Shown here piece after piece: positions 44,036 to 52,442 of a DNA stretch of 64,000 nucleotides. Source of the DNA: Marixanthomonas sp963974425. GTDB taxonomy: Bacteria; Bacteroidota; Bacteroidia; Flavobacteriales; Flavobacteriaceae. The notes under the pieces were generated by a model. It worked only from the letters and a program-made list of their open reading frames with translations, made no database searches and had not been told where the DNA came from. Positions within the stretch are counted from its first letter, which is position 1. Every line of letters starts with the position of its first letter. A program made the translations under genes and the position numbers. Location: positions 109,711 through 173,710 of the forward strand of contig NZ_CAXBCK010000001.1 of NCBI RefSeq assembly GCF_963974425.1. The letters are read 5' to 3'.

Positions 44036-44842
44036 TTATGATAATTCTGACTGGTAAAAGTCTAAATACGCTTCGGAAAACTCTTCTTTTTTGTGATATT
44101 TTAACACCGGTTTGTCCCAGTTGTTAAGGAAGTTTTCCATTTCTTCAGGTAGTTCGTCAGAGCCAATAATAGCTGCATCAGAGTTTTTCACAGCTACCTT
44201 CATCATATTAACATAATTAGGCTCTTTCAATTCTTCTATACTTTCCTCTTCAATACCATCAAACAATATTTTTTCCATTACGTTATTGTTTAACGTTCCA
44301 TCAAAGCCTTGATTGTATACAGAGGTAACTATTTTACTATTTTCGAACAAAGGTTCTGTTCCGTAGTAGTTTCTTAGGTATAATGGTAAAAAGGAAGCCA
44401 GCCAACCGTGAACGTGGATGATGTCTGGAGACCAATTTAATTTTTTAACCGTTTCAATTACTCCTTTTGCAAAAAAGATTGCACGCTCATCATTATCACC
44501 AAAATAGTTTCCTTCTTCGTCTGCAAAAGTTGCTTTACGTTTAAAGTAATCGTCATTATCAATAAAATAAACTTGCATACGCTCCTTGGGAATGGATGCT
44601 ACTTTAATGATCAATGGCATATCTAGATCATTTATCACCAAATTCATCCCACTTAAACGTATTACTTCGTGTAGCTGATGGCGTCTTTCATTTATATTAC
44701 CATAACGTGGCATAAAAATTCGAATTTGACCACCATTGTCATTAACCATTTTAGGGGCTTCAAACGACATGGAAGAAATCTCGGTCTCCGGCAGATAAGG
44801 AATTACTTCAGAAGACACATACAAGACTCTTTTATCTTTCAT
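44036..44842 (-). CDS. Stand-alone GT5 (glycogen/starch synthase) N-terminal domain protein
   Basis: 268 aa against about 480 for a complete glycogen synthase. It aligns with the N-terminal Rossmann domain: KRVLYVSSEVIPYLPE, GGQIRIFMPRYGNI, YFIDNDDYFKRKATFADEEG, NWSPDIIHVHGWLASFLPLYL, IVTSVYNQGFDG. The ADP-glucose-binding KxGG loop after the first strand is replaced by EISSMSFEA, and the whole C-terminal glycosyltransferase domain is absent; the gene ends at a proper stop followed by an unrelated gene. I infer a non-catalytic or regulatory protein. First gene of the unit with DUF4270 and glmS; divergent from panC. Confidence 0.85.
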   Translation of the reverse strand: MKDKRVLYVSSEVIPYLPETEISSMSFEAPKMVNDNGGQIRIFMPRYGNINERRHQLHEVIRLSGMNLVINDLDMPLIIKVASIPKERMQVYFIDNDDYFKRKATFADEEGNYFGDNDERAIFFAKGVIETVKKLNWSPDIIHVHGWLASFLPLYLRNYYGTEPLFENSKIVTSVYNQGFDGTLNNNVMEKILFDGIEEESIEELKEPNYVNMMKVAVKNSDAAIIGSDELPEEMENFLNNWDKPVLKYHKKEEFSEAYLDFYQSELS

Positions 44843-44919
44843 ATATTTATTACTTTAATAGCTTAGTTGTTTTGAAAGTGCAAAATTACGAAAATTTATG
44901 TAGATTGCTCATAATCTAT

Positions 44920-44927
44920 TAATTTTG
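44920..44927 (+). promoter_or_regulatory. -7 element of panC
   Basis: TAATTTTG fits TAnnTTTG, 20 bases before the panC ATG. No TTG at the standard spacing. Confidence 0.45.
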
Positions 44928-44947
44928 CCGCCACTCAATTTAAAATC

Positions 44948-45793
44948 ATGAGCGTATATACCAACCGAGAATCGCTTTTAGCTGCTCTCACACCTTGGCG
45001 GAAATCTAAAAAAATTGGTTTTGTTCCTACTATGGGAGCTTTACACCAAGGACACCTAACCCTTGTTAATAAAGCACTAGAAGAAAATGACTGTGTGGTT
45101 ATAAGCATTTTTGTAAATCCCACTCAATTTAACAATCCAGAAGATTTACAAAAATACCCCAGAGACCTAGAAACAGATGTAACATTATTAAAATCGTTAG
45201 GGAAAAATTTAATTATCTATGCTCCAGAAGCTTCCGATTTATATGGGGATTCAATTACTGCTACAAAATATAGCTTTCAAGGCTTAGAGCACGAAATGGA
45301 AGGCAAACACCGTGAAGGACACTTTAACGGGGTAGGTACTATTTTAAATATTTTCTTCCGAATTATTGAACCGGATAATGCTTATTTTGGGGAAAAGGAC
45401 TTTCAGCAATTACAAATTGTGAAAAAACTCGTTGAAGTTGAAAACCTCCCTCTAAACATAGTGGGAGTGCCTATTGTTCGTGAAAAAAGCGGTCTCGCAT
45501 TAAGTTCTCGAAACAAACGTCTTACCGAAACTCATAAAAAGGAAGCCGTTTTAATTTCAAACACGTTAAAAGAAGTAAAAGAGCGGTTTGCTTCGCATAC
45601 TATTTCAGAATTAAACCGTTTTGTGAAAGAAACATTCGATAAAAACGACCAATTAGCGTTAGAATATTTTGAAATAGCTAACGAAAAAACCTTAAAAACA
45701 GCAATAGAAAAGTCTAAAAACCAGAAATATAGAGCCTTTATAGCTGTTTTTGCAGGAGAAATAAGATTAATAGATAATATGGCTCTAAATTAA
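44948..45793 (+). CDS. panC: Pantoate-beta-alanine ligase
   Basis: 281 aa. Joins pantoate and beta-alanine with ATP to make pantothenate (coenzyme A pathway, cytosol). Motifs: FVPTMGALHQGHLTLV (about 26-41) with the HxGH class-I nucleotidyltransferase signature, SIFVNPTQFNNPEDLQKYPR (about 57-76), GVGTILNIFFRIIEPDNAYFGEKDFQQL, and the KMSKS-like LALSSRNKRL (about 181-190). Standard length. panD, which makes its beta-alanine substrate, begins 12 bases later. Confidence 0.97.
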   Translation: MSVYTNRESLLAALTPWRKSKKIGFVPTMGALHQGHLTLVNKALEENDCVVISIFVNPTQFNNPEDLQKYPRDLETDVTLLKSLGKNLIIYAPEASDLYGDSITATKYSFQGLEHEMEGKHREGHFNGVGTILNIFFRIIEPDNAYFGEKDFQQLQIVKKLVEVENLPLNIVGVPIVREKSGLALSSRNKRLTETHKKEAVLISNTLKEVKERFASHTISELNRFVKETFDKNDQLALEYFEIANEKTLKTAIEKSKNQKYRAFIAVFAGEIRLIDNMALN

Positions 45794-45801
45794 TACCTTT
45801 G
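45794..45801 (+). promoter_or_regulatory. -7-like element at the panC-panD junction
   Basis: TACCTTTG fits TAnnTTTG and ends 4 bases before the panD ATG. It could be a secondary promoter giving a leaderless panD transcript, or a chance match; no TTG is correctly spaced. Confidence 0.35.
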
Positions 45802-45805
45802 CAAA

Positions 45806-46156
45806 ATGCAAGTACACGTAGTAAAATCTAAGATTCACAGAGTAAAAGTTACTGGTGCAGACCTCAACTATATTGGCAGTATTACCATTGACGAAGATTT
45901 AATGGAAGCCGCTAATATTATTGAAGGTGAAAAAGTACAAATTGTTAATAATAACAATGGCGAACGGCTCGAAACATATGCAATACCAGGACCTCGCAAT
46001 AGTGGCGAAATAACCCTTAATGGCGCCGCTGCCAGAAAAGTTGCTCCAGGCGATATTTTAATACTCATTACATACGCTATGATGAGTATAGAAGAAGCCA
46101 AACAATTTAAACCTGCCTTGGTTTTCCCAAATGAAGAAAACAACCTTTTAAAGTAA
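45806..46156 (+). CDS. panD: Aspartate 1-decarboxylase precursor
   Basis: 116 aa pyruvoyl enzyme that makes beta-alanine from aspartate. The self-cleavage site Gly24-Ser25 is visible in LNYIGSITIDEDLM, Ser25 becoming the pyruvoyl group; Lys9 and the later ITLNGAAARKVAPGDILILITY match the family. Normal length. Forms one transcription unit with panC; the flippase-like gene follows after one base. Confidence 0.97.
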   Translation: MQVHVVKSKIHRVKVTGADLNYIGSITIDEDLMEAANIIEGEKVQIVNNNNGERLETYAIPGPRNSGEITLNGAAARKVAPGDILILITYAMMSIEEAKQFKPALVFPNEENNLLK

Positions 46157-46157
46157 T

Positions 46158-47123
46158 TTGAAAAAATCACTTACAAAGTTTCTTAAAAATGCCAAGGCCA
46201 TTGGCGTGGGGCTTTTTTTAGTCTATTATTCATACACTAAATTCACTCCAGAACAACTAGACGAAATTGCTTTTTACTTTAAAAAAGCAGATTACACCTT
46301 TATTGTATTATCGGTTTTCCTCAGTTTGGTAAGCCATATAATTAGGGCTATCCGGTGGAATTTACTTTTAGAACCCGTAGGATACAAGCCTAGCGTTATC
46401 AATAATTTTATGGCTATTTCAGTAGCCTACTTAATGAATATGTTTATTCCAAAAAGTGGTGAAATTTCACGAGGGATTGTGCTTGACAAGTATGAGAAAG
46501 TACCTTTTGACAAGGGTTTCGGAACCATTATTTCAGAACGGGTAGTCGATCTGGTTTTTTTAATGGCTTTTACCGCTTTAGCTCTATTTCTAGAATTTGA
46601 TGATTTATATGCTTTTTTAACCGAAATAATCAACCCCTCAAAATTAATCCTTGTATTTGGAGCATTACTGGCTTTCGGGATCATTTTTCTACTTTTCTTG
46701 AACTATTCAAAATCAAAACTAACCCAAAAGATTAAGCAATTTTTACTAGGGTTGAAAGATGGGGTTTTCAGTATTTTCAAGATGAAGAAGAAATTTTCCT
46801 TCATTATTCAAACCTTTTTAATCTGGGGGTTATACTTACTTTCTTTTTATACAGCTATGTATGCGCTTGAGGACACCGCTTCTATTCCTATTGGAACGGT
46901 AATTATCGCTTTTGTAGTAGGTAGCTTTGCATTTGCTTTTACTAATAGTGGCTTTGGCAGCTACCCGTTTTTTGTAGCTGCAATCCTCGCTGTATTTGGT
47001 GTTGCTGAAACTGCCGGAACTGCATTTGGATGGATTGTTTGGACATCAAACATAAGCTCTATTATTATTTTTGGCGGGTTATCATTTTTGTTTCTTCCTA
47101 TTTATAATAAAGCCAAAAGCTAG
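46158..47123 (+). CDS. Flippase-like/LPG-synthase membrane-region protein (YbhN/UPF0104 type), TTG start
   Basis: 321 aa with about 8 membrane helices. The segment VSHIIRAIRWNLLLEPVGYKP and the FIPKSGEISRGIVLDKYEKV motif (about 95-114) are typical of the lysylphosphatidylglycerol-synthase transmembrane-region family, whose members move lipids or lipid-linked sugars. No aminoacyl-transferase domain follows. The only start directly after the panD stop is TTG at 46158 (MKKSLTKFLKNAKAIGVG). Coupling to panCD looks positional rather than functional. Substrate unknown. Confidence 0.87.
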   Translation: MKKSLTKFLKNAKAIGVGLFLVYYSYTKFTPEQLDEIAFYFKKADYTFIVLSVFLSLVSHIIRAIRWNLLLEPVGYKPSVINNFMAISVAYLMNMFIPKSGEISRGIVLDKYEKVPFDKGFGTIISERVVDLVFLMAFTALALFLEFDDLYAFLTEIINPSKLILVFGALLAFGIIFLLFLNYSKSKLTQKIKQFLLGLKDGVFSIFKMKKKFSFIIQTFLIWGLYLLSFYTAMYALEDTASIPIGTVIIAFVVGSFAFAFTNSGFGSYPFFVAAILAVFGVAETAGTAFGWIVWTSNISSIIIFGGLSFLFLPIYNKAKS

Positions 47124-47191
47124 TTTTCTTTTTTTCTGAAAACAGTGTTTTTTAAATTTTAGTATCTTTCCCATCCTAAAACGTAACCTGC

Positions 47192-48340
47192 ATGAAAAAA
47201 ATAGTATTCCTCGTCCTTTGTTGCATAGTAACCATTTCAACTTCCGCACAAATTCTTTATGAAGAATTCAACTCCGAAAAACTACAGGAAACCCGAAAAT
47301 TAAAAATACAACTTCCTCGAAATTACGATACAAACTCTGAAAAAGTATACCCCATAGTTATTGTTCTCGATGCCGATTATCTATTTGAGCCTGTTGCCGG
47401 AAACGTAGATTACCTGAGTTACTGGGAAGATATGCCCGAAAGTATTGTTGTAGGCGTTATGCAAGGCGAGTCGCGCTATGATGACTGTAACTATGATGAC
47501 ACTAATTTTTTCCCTGCTGAAAAAGGAGCCAATTTCTTTGAATTTATTGGTCTTGAGCTCTTACCCTATATAGATAATAATTACCGTACGGCAAAATTTA
47601 CCATTGCTGTAGGTCACGATTTTACTGCAAATTTTATTAATTATTATCTTTTTAAAGACCCACCACTTTTTAACGGATACATTAGCTTAAGTCCAGACTT
47701 AGCTCCGTTGCTCGACGAGCGCATACCACAACGAATTCCTGAAATAGAGTCCAAGGTTTTTTATTATTTGGCTACGGGAACTGATGATATTAAATCATTG
47801 ATGGACGTTACAAAATTACTTAACGAACCCCTACAAAAAATAGAAAAAGACAATTTTGAATATTATTTTGATAATTTTGATGGTGCTACCCATTATTCAC
47901 TAGTTAGCCGGGGAATTCCTAACGCCTTAGAAAAAATATTTTCTGTTTATCGTCCTATTAGTAAAAAAGAATACAATGAGGTACTTTTAAAAATGGAAAG
48001 CCCTGTAGACGAATATCTCAAAGAGAAGTACAATACTATTGAAACTCTTTTTGGCCTCACAAATCCTATTAGGGTAAATGATTTTATTGCAACTGCTACA
48101 GCAGCCGAAAAATTGAAGCAATGGGAATCACTTCGAGAAATTGGGACAATGGCAAAAAAGCAATATCCAGATAAAAATATGAGTGATTACTACCTAGGTC
48201 GTTATTATGAAGAAATAGGAGAGTCTAAAAAAGCCATGCGAACCTTTCAAGGAGGTTTTGATAAAGAAGAAACCGATTTTATAACGGTAGATATGCTATT
48301 AGATCGTGCCGATAAAATAAAAGCAGACTTTGGTTATTAA
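47192..48340 (+). CDS. Esterase-fold (IroE/YbbA type) secreted protein lacking the serine nucleophile
   Basis: 382 aa. Signal peptide (about 1-19, ending TSAQ), then an alpha/beta-hydrolase esterase domain: KIQLPRNYDTNSEKVYPIVIVLDADYLF, ESIVVGVMQGESRYDD, and the nucleophile-elbow equivalent IAVGHDFTANFINYYLF. The elbow reads Gly-His-Asp143 where enzymes have Gly-His-Ser, so classical catalysis is unlikely. A C-terminal TPR-like stretch (about 310-375; DYYLGRYYEEIGESKKAMRTF) follows. Probably a non-enzymatic binding protein in the periplasm. Its stop overlaps that of the converging response regulator by 4 bases. Confidence 0.85.
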   Translation: MKKIVFLVLCCIVTISTSAQILYEEFNSEKLQETRKLKIQLPRNYDTNSEKVYPIVIVLDADYLFEPVAGNVDYLSYWEDMPESIVVGVMQGESRYDDCNYDDTNFFPAEKGANFFEFIGLELLPYIDNNYRTAKFTIAVGHDFTANFINYYLFKDPPLFNGYISLSPDLAPLLDERIPQRIPEIESKVFYYLATGTDDIKSLMDVTKLLNEPLQKIEKDNFEYYFDNFDGATHYSLVSRGIPNALEKIFSVYRPISKKEYNEVLLKMESPVDEYLKEKYNTIETLFGLTNPIRVNDFIATATAAEKLKQWESLREIGTMAKKQYPDKNMSDYYLGRYYEEIGESKKAMRTFQGGFDKEETDFITVDMLLDRADKIKADFGY

Positions 48341-48984
48341 ATCTCACTAATAACCACACGATTAATCAACGCCCAGTTGGTAAGAGCGTTGGTGCCTTTT
48401 TCAATTAGAAGTTTATTAATAATATTGCTTCTATGTTTTTCTACGGTTCTTGTGGAAACACAAAGTTCATCTGCAATTTCCATTGTATTTTTTTGCAACG
48501 CTATTAATTTAAGTATGGTAATTTCAGAAGGGGTTAATGTTTTCAGTTTTTTCATTTCTTCTGAAGCGGTATTTAAAGAATCACTATCAAAAGATTCACT
48601 GAAATATTCCCGTCCGTTAAGCACAGACTCCATGCACTCACCAATTTCTTTAAAGGAGTCTTCTTTCAGCAAATATCCATCAATTTGAAGAGCCTTAGCT
48701 TGTACCACATATTCGGGCTCACGATGAAAGGAAAGGATTATAAACTTAGTCTCACAGTCGTTCTCTTTCGCAGCTTTAATAACCTCTAGACCAGTCATTA
48801 AGGGCATATCGATATCCAACAAGGCAAGGTTAGGTTTTAACTGTAAAATTAAACTCAACGCTTTATTACCATTGTTAGCCTGGCCAATCACATTATATCC
48901 ATTACGTATTAATTCTTCATTAAGTCCGCTCAACAACATAGGGTGATCATCGGCAATTACTATCGTAAAGTTTTTATTGTTCAT
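48337..48984 (-). CDS. NarL/FixJ-type response regulator
   Basis: 215 aa. Receiver domain (about 5-125) with acidic pocket ADDHPM and phospho-acceptor Asp in LALLDIDMPLMTGLEVI (about Asp56), Lys in GYLLKEDSF; LuxR helix-turn-helix at the C-terminus (about 148-208; LTPSEITILKLIALQKNTMEIADEL split into two helices). It follows the kinase gene by one base and should be its partner. Target genes cannot be read from the window. Confidence 0.95.
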   Translation of the reverse strand: MNNKNFTIVIADDHPMLLSGLNEELIRNGYNVIGQANNGNKALSLILQLKPNLALLDIDMPLMTGLEVIKAAKENDCETKFIILSFHREPEYVVQAKALQIDGYLLKEDSFKEIGECMESVLNGREYFSESFDSDSLNTASEEMKKLKTLTPSEITILKLIALQKNTMEIADELCVSTRTVEKHRSNIINKLLIEKGTNALTNWALINRVVISEI

Positions 48985-48985
48985 A

Positions 48986-50998
48986 TTAAGTGGGAATTTG
49001 CAATAAAATAGACGTGCCTTTTAAATGTGCACTTTGTATGGTTAGTTTAGAGTGAATTATTTTGGCGCGTTCCAATAGGGTTTTCATGCCCAAACTCTCA
49101 CCATTGTTAAGTTTTTCTGAATACTCAAAACCATTTCCATTATCTTTAATAAGTGCTTCAATGGTTTTTCCTTTTCGATGTATGTTTACTGAAGCTGCTT
49201 TGGCTTCGGCGTGTTTTACCATATTGTTGAGTACTTCTTGTATAATTCTATATAAATGCAATGATTGATCTTGGTTTAGAACTCCATCAATGTTTTCAAT
49301 TTCATTGGTGAAGAAAATATTCGTATTCGCATCAACCTCGTTTATCATCGTTTCAATGGCTTTGGTGACACCTAACTTTTCAAGGGTTGCTGGATGCAAA
49401 CCTCTGGAAATGCTTCTAAGTTCTTCCAGTGTATTTCCTGCTAACGACTCCATATCGGCATCGCCTGTCGTTTTTGTCCTTTTGGTAAGTAGCATTAATT
49501 TTTGTCCCACACTATCATGAAGTTCCCGTGCCACGCGGGTTCGTTCCTCTTCTTGTGTTTTTATTAAATCTTGTAAAAATCGTTCTTGCAGTTTCTGTCG
49601 TTTTTTAACTGCAGACCGGGAACGTGCCAACAAGACTACTCCAAAAAGTCCTAACAATCCTATACCTCCAAAAAGCAACCATTGGTTTTTAAGCCTATTT
49701 TCGGCATCGAGCAACGCAATGTCACTTTGTTGCACTTCTATTTGTGAATCCCTTTTTTCAGTTTCATACAAGGTTTGATAATAACTTAACCCTTTAACTT
49801 TTTGCACGTTTGAAATGGAATCTTTTATCCTCTCGTATGCTTTAAAATGTTGATATGCTTGAGAGCTATTATCCTGTGCTTCATATACATCAACCAAAAA
49901 TTTTTCGGCATTCATAACATTTTCAAAATCGGAAGTTTTCCTGTTCATCTCTAGGTGCTCTTTCCCGTACTGCAACGCTTTTGAATAGTTTCCTTTGGCA
50001 AACCAAACGTTTTTTAAAGCCTCAATATAATCTACTTTGTTTTGTTGATTTTCATTAAATTTTAATATTTCTTCTAGTTCTTGTAAATACCTTTCTGCAA
50101 GAACAATGCTACCTTGCTGTGCATAAGCAACACTAAGATGTGAGCACAAAATTGAATTGTAAAAACTTGAATTAGAAGAGTTATCTGATATTTTTTTTGC
50201 CATCAACAGATTTTCAATTCTGCTTTTGGTTTGATTTTGTTTTTTGGCATCGGTTGCCGCATTAACATAAAATGAAATTAAATGTGTTTTGCTATTAATT
50301 ACTTTCGCTAACTTAATTGCTTCGTCACGTTCTTTTTTGGCTTCATCAAAAAAACCATTTTGGCTATATAATATAGAGAGTGAGTTTTTAGCACTTATTA
50401 TATTGAAAGTGTCTTTTGATTGTCTAAATATTCTAATTGATTCTTGTAAGCCTTGTGAACTTTCAGCAAAGTATCCCATTTGGCTTTGCGTGCCCGCTTT
50501 GTACATCATTGCAAGACCCAGTAATTTTTTTTCTTCTGCACGTTTTGCAAAAACTTCTGTAGTATCATAGTATTTAATAGCCCGCTCATATTGTTTTAAA
50601 AAATAGTGGCTGTCGCCTATATTTAAATACAGTTTCGCCTTTGTTTTATTGTTTTGTAGTAAAAAAGCTTGTTCGCTGAATTTTTTATATTTCTGCAACG
50701 CTTTTTCAGGGTTTGTTTTCCTGTTATTTAAATAATCCATCCAATTTGAAAGCTGATAGATGGCAATATTCAATGAATCTATTTGTACTGCAAATTCAAT
50801 AGTTTCCTGTAAAATTGAATCGGGTTCTCGTTTGGTTTCAAAAAAAATAAAGTTGGACAAACTGTCCATCCACTTCAATTTTTTTGCTTTTTCTGAAGTG
50901 TTTATTTTTTGAGTAAGTTCATTTATCGTAATATCGGTTTCTTGAGCAGATACCGACAGACATACTATACATAGTAGAAGAAGTAAAAGTTGTTTCAT
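48986..50998 (-). CDS. TPR-sensor histidine kinase (HisKA_3)
   Basis: 670 aa. Signal peptide MKQLLLLLLCIVCLSVSAQ (start chosen at ATG 50998; another ATG at 51010 adds MAFP). Residues about 100-400 are tetratricopeptide repeats in the periplasm (AKLYLNIGDSHYFLKQYERA, YYQTLYETEKRD), one membrane helix near 435-455 (LLFGGIGLLGLFGVVLLA), a dimerisation H-box ARELHDSVGQKLMLL (about 490-504) and an HATPase domain (IIQEVLNNMVKHAEAKAA; DNGNGF). It phosphorylates the adjacent NarL-type regulator. Ligand unknown. Confidence 0.94.
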   Translation of the reverse strand: MKQLLLLLLCIVCLSVSAQETDITINELTQKINTSEKAKKLKWMDSLSNFIFFETKREPDSILQETIEFAVQIDSLNIAIYQLSNWMDYLNNRKTNPEKALQKYKKFSEQAFLLQNNKTKAKLYLNIGDSHYFLKQYERAIKYYDTTEVFAKRAEEKKLLGLAMMYKAGTQSQMGYFAESSQGLQESIRIFRQSKDTFNIISAKNSLSILYSQNGFFDEAKKERDEAIKLAKVINSKTHLISFYVNAATDAKKQNQTKSRIENLLMAKKISDNSSNSSFYNSILCSHLSVAYAQQGSIVLAERYLQELEEILKFNENQQNKVDYIEALKNVWFAKGNYSKALQYGKEHLEMNRKTSDFENVMNAEKFLVDVYEAQDNSSQAYQHFKAYERIKDSISNVQKVKGLSYYQTLYETEKRDSQIEVQQSDIALLDAENRLKNQWLLFGGIGLLGLFGVVLLARSRSAVKKRQKLQERFLQDLIKTQEEERTRVARELHDSVGQKLMLLTKRTKTTGDADMESLAGNTLEELRSISRGLHPATLEKLGVTKAIETMINEVDANTNIFFTNEIENIDGVLNQDQSLHLYRIIQEVLNNMVKHAEAKAASVNIHRKGKTIEALIKDNGNGFEYSEKLNNGESLGMKTLLERAKIIHSKLTIQSAHLKGTSILLQIPT

Positions 50999-51045
50999 GG
51001 GGAACGCCATTACTTGTGTAAATATACTTATTTTAGCAAAAAATT

Positions 51046-52407
51046 ATGGCAAAAACAAAAACGACTTTTTTCTGTCAAAACTGCGGCGCACAATATTCCA
51101 AATGGCAAGGAAAGTGTACGTCTTGTGGCGAATGGAATACCATCGCCGAGGAAGTTATTCAAAAAGCTGAAAAGGTAACCTGGAAACCGGCTTCAGCTAT
51201 CGCAAAAAGAGCAGCTCGACCCTTACGCATTTCTGAAATATCTAACGTTTCAGAAGCAAGAATGAACACAAAAAACAACGAGCTTAACCGTGTATTAGGG
51301 GGTGGTTTGGTTCCTGGTTCTCTAACGTTATTGGGTGGTGAGCCTGGAATTGGAAAAAGTACGTTAATGCTTCAAGTAGCGTTACAATTACCTTATAAAA
51401 CGCTCTATGTTTCAGGCGAAGAAAGCGCGCAACAGATTAAAATGCGAGCCGAACGCATACAACCGGTTTCGGAAAATTGCTACATTCTTACCGAAACAAA
51501 AACACAGAATATCTTCCGAAATATTGAAGAAACCGAACCTGATATCGTAGTAATCGATTCTATTCAAACACTACACACAGACCATATTGAAAGTAGTGCC
51601 GGAAGTATTTCCCAAATACGAGAAACCACTACCGAGCTTATAAAGTTCGCTAAAGAAACTGCCACACCTGTTATTTTAATTGGTCATATTACCAAAGACG
51701 GAAACATTGCCGGACCTAAAATTTTAGAACATATGGTCGATACCGTTCTACAATTTGAAGGTGACCGAAATCATGTGTACAGAATTCTTCGTGCTCAAAA
51801 AAATCGTTTCGGAAGTACAAACGAATTAGGGATATACGAAATGCAAGGCAGTGGACTTAGAGAAGTCTCTAATCCTTCAGAAATATTAATTTCTAAAAAT
51901 CAAGAAGACCTCAGTGGAACAGCTATTTCAGCGACATTAGAAGGAATGCGTCCGTTGATGATTGAAATACAAGCCTTAGTTAGTTCTGCCGTTTACGGAA
52001 CACCACAACGTAGCGCAACTGGTTATAATTCGAAACGATTGAACATGCTATTAGCCGTTCTAGAAAAACGTGCTGGCTTTAAATTGGGAGCTAAAGATGT
52101 ATTTTTAAATGTTACTGGCGGAATTTCGGTAGACGATCCGGCTATTGATTTGGCAGTAGTTGCCGCCGTGCTATCTTCTAATATTGATGTTGCGATTGAC
52201 AAATCATTATGTTTTGCTGCCGAAGTTGGTCTAGCAGGTGAAGTACGTCCCGTTACCCGAGTAGAACAACGTATTCTGGAAGCCGAAAAGTTAGGTTTTG
52301 GCAGCATCATTGTTTCCAAACACTGCAAATTTCCGAAGCAAAAATTTACGATAAACATTATTAAGGTAGCAAAAGTACATGATGTGGTCCGGCATCTGTT
52401 TGGCTAA
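51046..52407 (+). CDS. radA: DNA repair protein RadA
   Basis: 453 aa. N-terminal zinc finger CQNCGAQYSKWQGKCTSCGEW (Cys 11, 14, 26, 29 region), RecA-like ATPase with Walker A GGEPGIGKST (about 100-109) and Walker B DIVVIDSIQT, the RadA-specific KNRFGSTNELGIYEM segment (about 252-266), and a C-terminal Lon-protease-like domain. It promotes branch migration in recombination repair. Divergent from the kinase gene with 47 bases between starts. Full length, no anomaly. Confidence 0.97.
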   Translation: MAKTKTTFFCQNCGAQYSKWQGKCTSCGEWNTIAEEVIQKAEKVTWKPASAIAKRAARPLRISEISNVSEARMNTKNNELNRVLGGGLVPGSLTLLGGEPGIGKSTLMLQVALQLPYKTLYVSGEESAQQIKMRAERIQPVSENCYILTETKTQNIFRNIEETEPDIVVIDSIQTLHTDHIESSAGSISQIRETTTELIKFAKETATPVILIGHITKDGNIAGPKILEHMVDTVLQFEGDRNHVYRILRAQKNRFGSTNELGIYEMQGSGLREVSNPSEILISKNQEDLSGTAISATLEGMRPLMIEIQALVSSAVYGTPQRSATGYNSKRLNMLLAVLEKRAGFKLGAKDVFLNVTGGISVDDPAIDLAVVAAVLSSNIDVAIDKSLCFAAEVGLAGEVRPVTRVEQRILEAEKLGFGSIIVSKHCKFPKQKFTINIIKVAKVHDVVRHLFG

Positions 52408-52442
52408 TTTTTGGTACAGTTTCTGCACAGTATCAGGTAGCT

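Noticed and set aside
44036..44842. A truncated glycogen synthase caused by frameshift
   Set aside because: The sequence after the stop is a 35-base spacer with a promoter box and then the DUF4270 gene in full; no C-terminal GT domain remnants are present in any frame nearby.
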